Source: Micromonospora sp. HK10
GTDB taxonomy: Bacteria; Actinomycetota; Actinomycetes; Mycobacteriales; Micromonosporaceae
Reading direction: 5' to 3'
DNA: 59,694 nucleotides
Assembly (NCBI RefSeq): GCF_000982955.1
Contig: NZ_KQ058833.1
Span: 1-59,694, forward strand
Below the pieces are notes generated by a model. It ran no database searches. It had not been told where the DNA came from and saw only the letters and a list, made by a program, of their open reading frames with translations. The first letter of the stretch is position 1; every line of letters begins with the position of its first letter. The translations under genes and the position numbers were made by a program. This document shows, piece after piece, positions 8,118-17,426 of the stretch.

Positions 8118-8579
8118 TTAGGTGCCGGGGGTGGGGGTTTCGGCGGCTGTGGAGAGGTTGGGGGCGCTGGCGGGTTCGGCGATGCCGCCGGGGGCGCTGG
8201 TGATCTCCGGGTCGTGCGCCGTCTCGGCGGCGACCATGGGCTGGTCGGGCGGCATGACGTCGGGGGTCTTGGGCACCACGATCACCGCGGTGCCGTACGC
8301 GCAGATCTCCATCCACATCTCGCCGCAGTCCCGGCTGTCGAACCGCATCCCGATCACCGCGTTCGCGCCGAGCCGGCGGGCCTCCTCGCCGAGCCGGGCC
8401 ACCGAGTCGGTACGCCAGCGGGTCAGGTTGTCGGGCGCCATCGGGTCGTACGCGCCACCGCGCAGGTTCTTGACGCCCTCGCGGTACGGGTTCCGGGTCC
8501 TTGCCATCGAGGAGACCACTTCGCCGAGGATCTGGCGGATCTCGTAGCCGGGCAGTTGATCCGTCGTCACGACCAGCAC
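8118..8579 (-). CDS. YbjQ/UPF0145 family protein
   Basis: A 153-aa protein of the YbjQ (UPF0145, DUF74) family, a pentamer-forming cytoplasmic fold of unclear function sometimes called heavy-metal binding. Family features are the opening VVTTDQLPGYEI, the central GARRLGANAVIGMRF-like core (here ARRLGANAVIGMRF), and a Tyr-Gly-Thr-Ala-Val strand. The GTG at 8579 reproduces the family N-terminus (M-x-V-T-T). A second GTG at 8570 is possible. The last 40 residues are a Pro/Ala-rich tail absent from short family members. Confidence 0.82.
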   Translation of the reverse strand: MLVVTTDQLPGYEIRQILGEVVSSMARTRNPYREGVKNLRGGAYDPMAPDNLTRWRTDSVARLGEEARRLGANAVIGMRFDSRDCGEMWMEICAYGTAVIVVPKTPDVMPPDQPMVAAETAHDPEITSAPGGIAEPASAPNLSTAAETPTPGT

Positions 8580-8653
8580 GTTTCCGATGCTGTCAGCCGC
8601 CCGGCGGCCGGTTCGCGAGCCGTGTTCAGCTGACCGGATGCTGCAAAACGGCG

Positions 8654-8693
8654 CGGCGCGGACGGTCGGGGTGCCACCGACCCATCCGCGCCG
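8654..8693 (-). terminator. Two-step hairpin terminator after the protease gene
   Basis: CGGCGCGGA at 8654-8662 pairs with 8685-8693, and GGTCGG at 8664-8669 pairs with 8677-8682 inside it. The element begins 17 nt past the protease stop in the direction of transcription. Confidence 0.6.
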
Positions 8694-8709
8694 CCCCGGG
8701 CGTTAACCG

Positions 8710-9393
8710 TCAGACACCGGCCACCGAGGTGATCCAGGACCGGTTGTACGCCACACTGCCGTAGTTCTGGATGCTCACGCCGTCGGCCGTGGAGGCCACG
8801 CCGACCTGCCGGCCGTTGTAGAACTGCGGCCCGCCGGAGTCGCCCCGCCAGGCGTTGCCGCTGATCTTCGTGCTCCGGATCGCCTGGCCGCCGTACGCGT
8901 CGGTGACGCTGGTGCTGGTGACCTGGACGGTGGCGGTCTTGAGCTGGCTGGCGGCGCTGCATCCGCTGTAGCAGGTCATGCCCCAGCCGTAGATCGAGTT
9001 GGTGGACCCGATCGGCGGGTTGCTGGTGGCCAGGGTGACGGCGCTGGTGCTGACCGTGCTGGAGAGCCGCAGCAGGGCCAGGTCGTTGCGGGTGTACGAG
9101 GCGCTCACCGTGCGGGTGACCCCGCCGGAGGAGCGGTAGACGCTGCCGACCCGGACGGACATGGTGCCGCTGACGCAGTGCCGGGCGGTGAGCACCCACT
9201 GCGCGGCGATGACGCTGCCCGAGCAGGTGAACGATCCGTTGCTGAAGACCGCAGCGGCCCAGGGGGCGGACGAGACGGTGCTGCCACCGATGATCGGCTG
9301 CGGACCGGCCGGGGCGGCGACGGCGCCCGTCGTGCTGGCGAGGACGCCGGCCAGGGCGGTGGTCAGGACGGTGAGCAGGGGTCGGAGGCGCAT
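8710..9393 (-). CDS. Secreted S1A chymotrypsin-like serine protease
   Basis: A 227-aa secreted protease. A signal peptide covers residues 1 to about 27 and is followed by a very short propeptide (APAGPQP) and the activation-type N-terminus IIGGS. The triad is complete: His72 in LTARHC, Asp104 in RNDLALL, Ser186 in GDSGGP. The residue at the S1-pocket position six before the Ser is Asn180, not Asp, so trypsin-like Arg/Lys specificity is not expected. I chose the ATG at 9393 because it directly precedes the MRLRP signal sequence; the longer ORF adds 32 Pro-rich residues. It is monocistronic with a terminator. Confidence 0.9.
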   Translation of the reverse strand: MRLRPLLTVLTTALAGVLASTTGAVAAPAGPQPIIGGSTVSSAPWAAAVFSNGSFTCSGSVIAAQWVLTARHCVSGTMSVRVGSVYRSSGGVTRTVSASYTRNDLALLRLSSTVSTSAVTLATSNPPIGSTNSIYGWGMTCYSGCSAASQLKTATVQVTSTSVTDAYGGQAIRSTKISGNAWRGDSGGPQFYNGRQVGVASTADGVSIQNYGSVAYNRSWITSVAGV

Positions 9394-9863
9394 ACGGGAC
9401 TTCCTTCCGCGCGGTGGCCCGGGGGTGTGGGCCAGAGGTGGTGGCGCCGGGTCCGGTGCGATCCGGCGATGGACGTCGATGCCATACATCGACGTACGGC
9501 GATGAATGCTAGGTGGTGACGGGTGTCACTCACAAGAGCCGGGGTGATTTCCGTCGGGTCGCCGCCAGCCACGTTCCCGGCCGGGTCGGCCGATTGTCGG
9601 AAACCGGTCCAGCCGCCCGCGTGACGCGGGAAAATGCCTGGTGGGAGCCGCCGGTGCCGCCGCCGGTCCGGGTCTCCGGCAACGAATCCGTATCGAGGTC
9701 ACAACGACTCCGCAACGGCCCTCCGCCCCGGCGGCCGGTCACGCCCATCACTGCCTGAACTGCCCCCGGCCGGTGCCGGGAGGGCGGTATCTGCCAGGTA
9801 GGCTGGCTTCGCTCGCCCCGTTGTGGGCCGGCACCCAACTGCGTACACAGTCAGGAGTGCCCC
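9394..9863. other. 470-bp intergenic region between protease and purS
   Basis: Divergent promoters for the protease (minus) and the purS operon (plus) must lie here. The protease-proximal 100 bp are relatively AT-rich, with short GATGCC/CATACATCGACGTACGG words. No ORF shows coding character or homology. A candidate purS -10 element is listed separately. Confidence 0.5.
9799..9804 (+). promoter_or_regulatory. Candidate -10 element of the purS operon
   Basis: TAGGCT fits the actinobacterial housekeeping -10 consensus (TAgnnT) and lies 60 nt before the purS GTG. No convincing -35 is visible, so this is tentative. Confidence 0.35.
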
Positions 9864-10127
9864 GTGCCTCGCGTCGTCGTCGACGTCATGCTCAAGCCCG
9901 AGATCCTCGATCCTCAGGGCCAGGCCGTCGCTAACGCGCTGCCCCGGCTCGGCGTCAACGACGTCGCCTCGGTTCGGATCGGCAGGCGGATCGAGATCGA
10001 ATTCACCGGTGAACCGGACCTGGACCGGGCCCGCGAGATCGCCGACAAGCTGCTCGCCAACCCGGTCATCGAGGACTTCACCGTCCGCCTGGTCGAGGCC
10101 GACGAGACCGTGGACGCGCGCCCGTGA
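9864..10127 (+). CDS. purS: Phosphoribosylformylglycinamidine synthase subunit PurS
   Basis: The 87-aa small subunit bridges PurQ and PurL in the FGAM synthase complex that converts FGAR to FGAM. It shows the family start [18 protein letters not shown] and the usual two beta-alpha-beta units. The GTG at 9864 follows CAGGAG with good spacing. The stop overlaps the purQ start by 4 nt (GTGA), making purS the first gene of a coupled purS-purQ-purL operon. Confidence 0.95.
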   Translation: MPRVVVDVMLKPEILDPQGQAVANALPRLGVNDVASVRIGRRIEIEFTGEPDLDRAREIADKLLANPVIEDFTVRLVEADETVDARP

Positions 10128-10807
10128 CCGCCCGCGTCGGTGTGGTGACCTTTCCCGGGTCGCTCGACGACGGGGACGCGGCCCGGGCCGTCCGGATCGC
10201 CGGCGCCGAGCCGGTCCGGCTCTGGCACGGTGACCCGGACCTGCACCGGGTGGACGCCGTGGTCCTGCCCGGTGGCTTCTCCTACGGCGACTACCTGCGC
10301 TGCGGCGCCATCGCCCGGTTCGCGCCGGTGATGGAGACGATCGTGGACGCCGCCCGCGGTGGCCTCCCGGTGCTCGGCGTCTGCAACGGCTTCCAGATCC
10401 TCTGCGAGGCACACCTGCTGCCCGGCGCGCTCACCCGCAACCAGCACCTGCACTTCCGCAACCGCGACCAGATCCTCCGGATCGAGGCGGTCGGCACCGC
10501 GTGGACCAACGCCTTCCAGGCGGGCCAGGAGGTGCTGATCCCGGTCAAGAACGGCGAGGGCTGCTACGTCGCCGACCCGGCGACCCTGGACCGGCTGGAG
10601 GCCGAGGGCCGGGTCGTCGCCCGCTACCTCGGCGGCAACCCCAACGGGTCGCAGCGGGACATCGCCGCGATCACCAACGAGGCCGGCAACGTGGTCGGCA
10701 TCATGCCCCATCCCGAGCACGCCGTGGAGGCGCTCACCGGCCCCTCCCTGGACGGTCTCGGCTTCTTCACCTCGGTGCTCAAGCACCTGGTGGGGGCGCC
10801 GGCGTGA
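10124..10807 (+). CDS. purQ: FGAM synthase glutaminase subunit PurQ
   Basis: A 227-aa class I glutamine amidotransferase that hydrolyses Gln and channels ammonia to PurL. The triad is Cys87 (GVCNGFQ), His196 and Glu198 (MPHPEH). It starts at a GTG overlapping the purS stop and is followed by a 127-bp spacer and purL, an unusually long gap for subunits of one complex. Confidence 0.96.
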   Translation: MTARVGVVTFPGSLDDGDAARAVRIAGAEPVRLWHGDPDLHRVDAVVLPGGFSYGDYLRCGAIARFAPVMETIVDAARGGLPVLGVCNGFQILCEAHLLPGALTRNQHLHFRNRDQILRIEAVGTAWTNAFQAGQEVLIPVKNGEGCYVADPATLDRLEAEGRVVARYLGGNPNGSQRDIAAITNEAGNVVGIMPHPEHAVEALTGPSLDGLGFFTSVLKHLVGAPA

Positions 10808-10934
10808 GCGTGCGGAGCGAGCCAGGTCCGCGAGCCCCGCAGCCGGGTACGACGACCGGCTCGGCGACCGCGCGCGGCGGGATCATCGGTCGGCTCACCC
10901 GCCCGTACGGCGGCGAGCGCAGCGAGGAGAGGTC
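10805..10934 (+). other. purQ-purL spacer with GAGCG-type junction motifs
   Basis: The 127-bp spacer opens at the purQ stop with TGAGCG, contains GAGCCCCGCAG at 10832-10842, and ends with GAGCGCAGCGAGGAG just before the purL ATG. That last motif supplies the purL Shine-Dalgarno sequence. TGAGCG and GAGCCCCGCAG recur in the same order right after the crtI stop on the minus strand (46642 down to about 46607), hinting at a repeated inter-cistronic element. Confidence 0.45.
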
Positions 10935-13739
10935 ATGACCACCCATCCGGACCCGGCCCTGCGGGAAACCCCGGGCGTGGTGCCGCAGGCGGGCCCGGCC
11001 GACTGGGCCGTCGGCGTGGACACCGTGCCCCGGGCCGCGGACACCCCGGACGAGCTCCAGCCGTACGCGGAGCTCGGTCTCCGCGATGACGAGTACGACC
11101 GGATCCGGCACATCCTCGGCCGCCGGCCCACCCAGGCCGAGCTGGGCATGTACTCGATCATGTGGAGCGAGCACTGCTCCTACAAGTCGAGCAAGGTGCA
11201 CCTGCGCCAGTTCGGCGAGAAGGCCCCGCCGAGCGACCGGCTGCTCGCCGGCATCGGGGAGAACGCCGGCGTGGTCCGGGTCTCCGACGAGCTGGCGGTG
11301 ACCTTCAAGGTCGAGTCGCACAACCACCCGAGCTTCGTCGAGCCGTACCAGGGCGCGGCGACCGGCGTCGGCGGCATCGTCCGGGACATCCTCGCCATGG
11401 GCGCCCGCCCGGTCGCGGTGATGGACCCGCTGCGCTTCGGCGCGGCCGACCACCCGGACACCGCCCGGGTGCTGCCCGGCGTGGTGGCCGGCGTCGGCGG
11501 GTACGGCAACTGCCTGGGCCTGCCCAACATCGGCGGCGAGGTGGTCTTCGACCCCTGCTACCAGGGCAACCCGTTGGTCAATGCGCTCTGCCTCGGGGTG
11601 CTGCCGGTCGACCGGCTGCAGAAGAAGGAGGCCGCCGGCCCCGGCAACGTCGTGGTGCTGATGGGCGCCAAGACCGGCCGCGACGGCATCGGCGGCGTGT
11701 CGGTGCTGGCCAGCGCCACCTTCGACGAGGGCAGCGAGCAGCGGCGTCCGTCCGTCCAGGTGGGCGACCCGTTCATGGAGAAGCTGCTGATCGAGGCGTG
11801 CCTCGAGCTGTACGACGCCGAACTGGTCGTCGGCATCCAGGACCTCGGCGGCGCGGGGCTGACCTGCGCGCTCACCGAGACCGCCGCGGCCGCCGGCACC
11901 GGCATGCGGGTGTGGCTGGAGCGGGTGCCGCTGCGCGAGCCCTCGATGGAGCCGCACGAGATCCTGGCCAGCGAGTCCCAGGAGCGGATGCTGCTGGTCG
12001 TCGCCCCGGACAAGCTGGAGGCGGTGCTCAAGACCGCCGAGAAGTGGGGCGTCTGGGCCACCGCCATCGGTGAGGTCACCGCGCCGTCCCCGGACGGCCA
12101 GCCGGGCCGGCTGGTCATCACGTGGCGGGACCAGCTCGTGGTCGACGTGCCGCCGGGCTCGCTGGTCGACGACGGGCCGGTCTACGCCCGCCCGATGCGC
12201 GAGCCGGCCGACCTGATCCTGCTCCAGGCCGACCGGGCGGAGACGCTGCCCCGGCCGAGCGACCCGGAGGCGCTGCGCGAGACCGTGCTGCGGATGATCG
12301 CGTCGCCGAACCTGGCCGACAAGACCTGGGTCACCGAGCAGTACGACCGGTACGTGCTGGGCAACACCGTGCTCGCCCAGCCGGAGGACTCGGGCGTGAT
12401 CCGGATCGACGAGCGGACCGGCCTCGGTGTCGCCCTCTCCGTCGACGGCAACGGCCGGTACGCCCGGCTCGACCCGTACCACGGCACGAAGCTCGCGCTG
12501 GCCGAGGCGTACCGGAACGTGGCGGTGACCGGCGCGAAGCCGATCGCGGTGACCAACTGCCTGAACTTCGGCTCGCCGGAGGACCCGGGCGTGATGTGGC
12601 AGTTCGCCGAGGCCGTGCGCGGCCTCGCCGACGGCTGCCTCGAGCTGGGCATCCCGGTGACCGGCGGCAACGTCAGCTTCTACAACCAGACGGGCGCGGC
12701 GCCGATCCACCCGACCCCCGTGGTCGGCGTGCTGGGCGTGCTGGACAACGTCGCCGACCGGGTGCCGATGGGCTTCGTGCCCCGGGCCGGCGGCGACCAC
12801 GACCAGCTCTTCCTGCTCGGCGAGACGCACGTCGAGCTCTCCGGTTCCGAGTGGGCCTGGGTGACGCACGAGCACCTCGGCGGCATCCCGCCGCAGGTCG
12901 ACCTGGCCCGCGAGCGGCAGCTCGCCGACCTGCTCGCCGACGCGGCGCGGGTCGGGCACGTCAGCTCCGCGCACGACCTCTCCGACGGCGGCCTCGCCCA
13001 GAGCCTGGTCGAGTCCTGCCTGCGGCGCGGGGTCGGCGCCCGGGTCGCGCTGCCCGAGCAGTTCGCCGACGGTTCGATGCCGTTCGTCTTCCTGTTCAGC
13101 GAGTCGGCCGGCCGGGTGCTGGTGTCCGTGCCGCGCGGGCACGAGAAGGCGTTCACCGCGCTCTGCGCCGAGCACGGCGTGCCGTGGGAGTTCATCGGCG
13201 TCACCGATCCGGCCGGCGGCGCGCTCGAGGTGCACGGCCAGTTCCGGATCGGCCTGGACGAGCTGAGCGCCGCGCACACCGCGACGCTGCCGCGCCTCTT
13301 CGGCGGGGCGGAGGCCGCCCAGGTCACGGTGGAGGCCGCCCGTACCGGGACCACCACCGTCCTGCCGGCCACCGCCGAGCAGCCGGTCGAGGTCGACACC
13401 GACGCCATCGACGCCGAGCCGATCGCCCGGGCCGGCGGTGCTCCGACGCCGGCCGGCGGCGAGCCGGTCGCGCCGGCCGAGGGCGCTCCCGTGCCGGCGG
13501 ATGAGGTCGCGCCGGCCGGGCCGGCCGCGGCGGATGTGGACGCCGCGGCGGACGCCGAGGCTCCGGCAGGGGTCGACGCGGCGGCGGACGCCGAGACGCT
13601 GGCGGGCGCGGATGTGGCGGTTGGCGGCGTGGCGGAGGAGGACGTCGAGGCTCCGACGGGCACCGACGCGTCGGCCGGTCACGCCCCGGCGGCGCCGGAA
13701 GATTCCGCGACGCCTCCCGGCGAGCCGGACCAGCGCTGA
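10935..13739 (+). CDS. purL: FGAM synthase subunit PurL with a long C-terminal tail
   Basis: A 934-aa ATP-dependent FGAM synthetase subunit of the small-PurL class. The catalytic opening [12 protein letters not shown], the ATP-binding GxxTGxGG-type segment (TGVGGIVRD) and the DLGGAGL motif are present. Conserved PurL sequence ends near residue 795 ([12 protein letters not shown]). The remaining roughly 137 residues are Ala/Pro/Asp/Glu-rich repeats such as DAAADAE, with no recognisable domain. ATG at 10935 follows GAGGAGAGG. It acts with PurS and PurQ. Confidence 0.94.
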   Translation: MTTHPDPALRETPGVVPQAGPADWAVGVDTVPRAADTPDELQPYAELGLRDDEYDRIRHILGRRPTQAELGMYSIMWSEHCSYKSSKVHLRQFGEKAPPSDRLLAGIGENAGVVRVSDELAVTFKVESHNHPSFVEPYQGAATGVGGIVRDILAMGARPVAVMDPLRFGAADHPDTARVLPGVVAGVGGYGNCLGLPNIGGEVVFDPCYQGNPLVNALCLGVLPVDRLQKKEAAGPGNVVVLMGAKTGRDGIGGVSVLASATFDEGSEQRRPSVQVGDPFMEKLLIEACLELYDAELVVGIQDLGGAGLTCALTETAAAAGTGMRVWLERVPLREPSMEPHEILASESQERMLLVVAPDKLEAVLKTAEKWGVWATAIGEVTAPSPDGQPGRLVITWRDQLVVDVPPGSLVDDGPVYARPMREPADLILLQADRAETLPRPSDPEALRETVLRMIASPNLADKTWVTEQYDRYVLGNTVLAQPEDSGVIRIDERTGLGVALSVDGNGRYARLDPYHGTKLALAEAYRNVAVTGAKPIAVTNCLNFGSPEDPGVMWQFAEAVRGLADGCLELGIPVTGGNVSFYNQTGAAPIHPTPVVGVLGVLDNVADRVPMGFVPRAGGDHDQLFLLGETHVELSGSEWAWVTHEHLGGIPPQVDLARERQLADLLADAARVGHVSSAHDLSDGGLAQSLVESCLRRGVGARVALPEQFADGSMPFVFLFSESAGRVLVSVPRGHEKAFTALCAEHGVPWEFIGVTDPAGGALEVHGQFRIGLDELSAAHTATLPRLFGGAEAAQVTVEAARTGTTTVLPATAEQPVEVDTDAIDAEPIARAGGAPTPAGGEPVAPAEGAPVPADEVAPAGPAAADVDAAADAEAPAGVDAAADAETLAGADVAVGGVAEEDVEAPTGTDASAGHAPAAPEDSATPPGEPDQR

Positions 13740-13749
13740 GACCGCGGCC

Positions 13750-14499
13750 TTGGCCGTCTTCACCCAACCCGGCTCCGGCGCCCGCTTCGACTGGGGCCTG
13801 ACCGGGGCGGCGGAACTCGGCCGGGTCTGCGCCGCCCTGGTGGTGGTGGACGTGCTCTCGTTCACCACCGCCGTGGACGTGGCGGTCGGGCGCGGCATGC
13901 GGGTGCACCCGTTCCCGTGGGGCGAGCAGGCCGCCGAGTACGCCCGCCGGGTCGGCGCCGTCGCGGCGGTCGGTCGCCGGCAGGTGACCCCGGACCACCC
14001 GTGGTCGCTCTCGCCGGCGGCGTTGCGGGCCGCGCCGGTCGTGACCGATCTGGTGCTGCCCTCGCCGAACGGCTCGGCGATCAGCGCCGCCGCCAGCGCC
14101 GCCGGCATGCCGGTGGTCGCGGCCTGCCTGCGCAACGCGCCCGCCGTCGGGCGCTGGCTCCGGACCCAGGGGTACGGCTCGACCGACGCCCCGGTCGGCG
14201 TGGTGGCCGCCGGGGAGCGTTGGCCGGACGGCTCGCTGCGGCCCAGCGTGGAGGATCAGTTGGGGGCGGCCAGCGTGCTGGACGCCCTCGCCGACGTACC
14301 GGGTGGTCTGTCGGTGGAGGCGGCGATGGCGCTGGCCGCCCTGGCCAGCACCCCCGACGTGCCGGCGGCGGTCCGTGGCTGCGTCTCCGGCCGGGAGCTG
14401 GTGGAGGGCGGCTTCGCGGCCGACGTGGAGATCGCCGCGCAGGTCGGCGTCTCGCGCGTGGTGCCGGTGCTGCGCCACGGCTACTTCGTCGCCGGCTGA
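13750..14499 (+). CDS. ComB-like 2-phosphosulfolactate phosphatase family protein
   Basis: A 249-aa protein matching the ComB family, named for an archaeal coenzyme M enzyme but widespread in actinobacteria where the substrate is unproven. Features are the metal-site VVVDVLSFTTAVDVA near residue 32, LPSPNGSA at about 98, and the closing GFAADVEIAAQ/RVVPVLRHGYF. No ATG or GTG fits; the TTG at 13750, 10 nt after the purL stop, is the best start. The close spacing suggests cotranscription with purL. A strong bidirectional terminator follows. Confidence 0.8.
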   Translation: MAVFTQPGSGARFDWGLTGAAELGRVCAALVVVDVLSFTTAVDVAVGRGMRVHPFPWGEQAAEYARRVGAVAAVGRRQVTPDHPWSLSPAALRAAPVVTDLVLPSPNGSAISAAASAAGMPVVAACLRNAPAVGRWLRTQGYGSTDAPVGVVAAGERWPDGSLRPSVEDQLGAASVLDALADVPGGLSVEAAMALAALASTPDVPAAVRGCVSGRELVEGGFAADVEIAAQVGVSRVVPVLRHGYFVAG

Positions 14500-14603
14500 C
14501 TTAGGCCCACCCGGGCGCCGCGCGCCGTCCGGTCGCCGTGCCCGTCAGCTCCCGGCCGGCGCTCCGGTCAGTGGCCGGGTCGGCGTGCCGTGGCCGGAAT
14601 GCG

Positions 14604-14637
14604 CAGTGGCCGCCCGGAGGGATCCGGACGGCCACTG
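14604..14637. terminator. Bidirectional hairpin terminator
   Basis: CAGTGGCCG at 14604-14612 pairs with 14629-14637, and CCGGA at 14614-14618 pairs with TCCGG at 14623-14627 around a GGGA loop, with one mismatch in the stem. It lies between convergent genes. Confidence 0.85.
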
Positions 14638-14668
14638 TCGGTTGGTCGGGGACTCGGCCCCGGCGGGT

Positions 14669-16741
14669 CTAGTCGTCCAGCCAGTCCAGGCGGCGGCCGC
14701 CCCGGTCCTGCGGGGCGTCCGGCCGGGTGCGTCCGGCCTGGGTCTGGTCGCCGTAGTAGCCGGCCTGGTCGTAGCCGGGGTCGTCGTAGCCGCCGGTGCG
14801 CTGCTGCGGCGGCTCCTGGCCGTACCCGCCCTGCTGGCCGTAAGCGTCGCCACCGTAGCCGGCCCGCTGGTCGTAGCCGTCGTAGCCGGGCTGACCGCCG
14901 TCGTAGCCGCCCTGGGGTCCGCTGTCGTAGCCGCCGGCGGGCCGGTTGTCGTAACCACCACCCTGCGGCCCGTTGCCGTAGCCGCCCTGGGAACCGCTGT
15001 CGTAGGGCGCGCCGGCGTCGTAGCCGCCCTGGGCGCCGTAGCCACCACCCGCGCCGTAGCCGCCCTGCTCCCCGCCGCGGCCGTGGCGGCCCTGGTCCGG
15101 CTGGCCGTAGCTAGGTGCCGGGTCGGGCTGGCCGTAGCCGGGTGCCGGGTCGGGCTGGTAGGTGCTGGTCGGATACGGGTCGGCGGGCGGCGTGTACTGG
15201 GTGCCGTCGCCGGGGTAGCGGCCGGTCGGCTCGTCGTACCGCTCGCCGCCGTAGCCGCCGCCCTGCGCGGGCGGGTAGCCGCCGGCCCCGGCGCCGTAGT
15301 CCCGGCTGCCGTAGCCGCCGCCGGAGGACGGCGCGTTGCCGTAGCCGCCGCCGGAGGAGGGGGCGTTGCCGTAGCCGGCACCTTGCGGACCGCTGCCGTA
15401 GCCGGCACCCTGCGGACCGCTGCCGTAGCCGCCGCCCGAGGAGGGGGCGTTGCCGTAGCCGCCGCCCGAGGAGGGGGCGTTGCCGTAGCCGTTGTTGCCG
15501 TAGCCCTGGCCGGGCCCCTCGTCGCCGTAGCCGCCGCCGGCCCAGCCGGCACCCTGGCCGCCGCCGTAGGCGGGAGCGGGCGGGGCACCGTACGGGTCCG
15601 GCGGGACGTCGTCCACGACCGGGCGGTGCATCATCGTCGGCGCGTCGCTGAGCGAGCTGCTGCCGATCATGGTGGGGGCCGCCCCAGCGCCCATCCCGTT
15701 GACCACCCGGGTCTGGTCGTCGCCACCCCGGTAGCCGCCGCGCGCGGGCGGCACGCCGCCGGCCGCCGCGCCGGCACCGGCCGGGCCGTCGCCGTCGCCG
15801 TCGTCGTTCTTGCGTCGCACGTAGAGCAGCACGATGGTGCCGACGCCCACCGCGACGAACAGGCCACCGAGCAGGATCAGCAGCCAGGAGCTCATGCCGC
15901 CGGAGTCCTCGTTGGCGGCGGGCTGCTGCGCGGCGGGGGCCTCGCTGGCCGGCTCCTCGGACGCCTCCTCGGTCGCCTCCTCGCTCGGTAGGGCCTCCTC
16001 GCTCGCCGACGCGGTGGGAGTCGGGGTGGCCTTGACTTCGATCGCGAGGCCGATCCGTACGCCGGTCACCGACTGGCCGGCGCTGGCGTCGATCGACTTG
16101 ACCTCGTTCTTGTTGTCCTTGCTGGCCCCCACGTCGAGCCGGCCGGGGGCGATCGGGTTCGAGGTCGAGCCGGTGAAGCGGAAGTTGCCGCTCCCGTCGG
16201 AGGTGGTCCGGTACTGCCTGTTCCGGCTGTCCCGGAGCATGACGAGGGCGCCGGCGACCGGCTCGTTGTTCGCCGAGGCCACGACCTTGCCGGAGACGGA
16301 CTTCACGCTCTCCGGCTGCGGCGGAGTCTTTGCCTTCACCGTCATCGAGAACGACGGCGTGGCGGGATCGGACGAGTCCGGGACCACCCGGACCGTCACG
16401 GTCGTGTTGGCGTCGCCAGCGTTGTCGTTCGCCTTCAACGTCAGCAGCACGGTCTTCGGTGAGCCGGGTGGCCCGTTGAACTGGAAGTTTCCGCAACCGT
16501 TGACGCAGCTGACACCCGCAGGCAAGCCTGTCAGGCTGATCTCCCCGTTCTTGTCGGACAGGTCCGGTCGGATGGTGACACTCACCGTGGCATCGCTGCC
16601 GGCGTTGACCGTGACTGAACCGGGGTTGACCGTGGCTTCCGCGGCGGATGCCGGTGTGGCGGGGACGGTGAGCAGCGCGCCGAACACCAGCGCCACGACC
16701 ACACCGGCCCGCTGCTGCCAGGCACGTCGGTGTGTTGACAC
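14669..16741 (-). CDS. Exported single-pass membrane protein with Gly/Tyr-rich cytoplasmic tail
   Basis: A 690-aa protein. A signal peptide covers residues 1 to about 34, then two beta-type extracellular domains follow. The second (about 147-235) resembles a carboxypeptidase regulatory-like domain (VSGKVVASANNEPVAGALV). A Glu/Ala/Ser-rich stalk leads to one transmembrane helix (about 284-308) with RRK stop-transfer. The cytoplasmic part, about 380 residues, is almost entirely Gly, Tyr, Gln, Pro and Asp, with GGGYGNAPSS repeats. The GTG at 16741 puts the signal peptide at the N-terminus; a GTG at 16801 would add 20 residues. Function is unknown; the tail looks disordered and prion-like. Confidence 0.85.
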   Translation of the reverse strand: MSTHRRAWQQRAGVVVALVFGALLTVPATPASAAEATVNPGSVTVNAGSDATVSVTIRPDLSDKNGEISLTGLPAGVSCVNGCGNFQFNGPPGSPKTVLLTLKANDNAGDANTTVTVRVVPDSSDPATPSFSMTVKAKTPPQPESVKSVSGKVVASANNEPVAGALVMLRDSRNRQYRTTSDGSGNFRFTGSTSNPIAPGRLDVGASKDNKNEVKSIDASAGQSVTGVRIGLAIEVKATPTPTASASEEALPSEEATEEASEEPASEAPAAQQPAANEDSGGMSSWLLILLGGLFVAVGVGTIVLLYVRRKNDDGDGDGPAGAGAAAGGVPPARGGYRGGDDQTRVVNGMGAGAAPTMIGSSSLSDAPTMMHRPVVDDVPPDPYGAPPAPAYGGGQGAGWAGGGYGDEGPGQGYGNNGYGNAPSSGGGYGNAPSSGGGYGSGPQGAGYGSGPQGAGYGNAPSSGGGYGNAPSSGGGYGSRDYGAGAGGYPPAQGGGYGGERYDEPTGRYPGDGTQYTPPADPYPTSTYQPDPAPGYGQPDPAPSYGQPDQGRHGRGGEQGGYGAGGGYGAQGGYDAGAPYDSGSQGGYGNGPQGGGYDNRPAGGYDSGPQGGYDGGQPGYDGYDQRAGYGGDAYGQQGGYGQEPPQQRTGGYDDPGYDQAGYYGDQTQAGRTRPDAPQDRGGRRLDWLDD
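15308..15490 (-). repeat. 30-bp in-frame tandem repeats
   Basis: Six near-identical 30-bp units encode decapeptides of the form NAPSSGGGYG or SGPQGAGYG with one variable residue. Runs such as GCCGTAGCCGCCG recur every 30 bp. They sit inside the Gly/Tyr-rich tail and are a likely site of copy-number variation. Confidence 0.8.
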
Positions 16742-16904
16742 GTCCACCGCCTTCCGGGTCTGATCGTCCCGCCGGCCGGTCGGTCGGGCCGGGTCGATCA
16801 CTCACGGTACGAATACGCCGTCGGCAACTATGCCTTGTCTGACCGGATCATCTCTACCCAGGGCCGGCGTCGAACGGGCCGGCGCGGGGTCGTATCGTCC
16901 CGTC

Positions 16905-17273
16905 GTGTCCTCTCCGCACACTAATTCCGCCGCGGTCGCGGCAGCGTTGTCGGCGCTGGATGAGGGGCGTACGCCCGAACGGCCGGTGTTCCGGGAGGCG
17001 GTCCGTACGCTCTTGGCCGTCCTCGCGGAGCGCGCCCCCGGCCGATCGGTGGAGGTGCGGGTTCCACCCTACGGCGCGGTGCAGTGCGTGGCGGGGCCGC
17101 GACACACCCGGGGAACGCCACCTAACGTGGTGGAAACGGACCCGATGACCTGGTTGGAGCTGGCCACCGGCCGGCTCGGCTGGGCGGAGGCGGTCACCGA
17201 GGGTCGCGTTCGGGTCAGCGGGGTCCGGGCCGACCTCTCCGCACATCTCCCGCTCCAGCAGCCCGGACACTGA
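16905..17273 (+). CDS. Sterol carrier (SCP2)-like family protein
   Basis: A 122-aa cytoplasmic protein of the small SCP2-like family found next to purF in many actinobacteria. It ends with the typical pattern [20 protein letters not shown] followed by SGVRADLS. The GTG at 16905 is the only start giving this length. It probably binds a small hydrophobic ligand, but no role is established. It is divergent from the Gly/Tyr-tail gene and 138 bp upstream of the purF ORF. Confidence 0.8.
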   Translation: MSSPHTNSAAVAAALSALDEGRTPERPVFREAVRTLLAVLAERAPGRSVEVRVPPYGAVQCVAGPRHTRGTPPNVVETDPMTWLELATGRLGWAEAVTEGRVRVSGVRADLSAHLPLQQPGH

Positions 17274-17332
17274 CCCGACGGGGTTACCCAGCGCAGGGGA
17301 ATCGTGACTGTCGGTGTCGACGCTGATTCGCG

Positions 17333-17338
17333 TACACT
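17333..17338 (+). promoter_or_regulatory. Candidate -10 element upstream of purF
   Basis: TACACT matches the housekeeping -10 consensus and lies 88 nt before the purF GTG. The spacing-matched upstream hexamer is a poor -35, so confidence is low. Confidence 0.3.
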
Positions 17339-17426
17339 GTCAGGCGACGACGGTCCGGGCCGACCACGCGGAGCTTGACCCCCGATCTCCGCCAGGCCAG
17401 TCCAAATCAGCATGAGGGAGCGGCAC

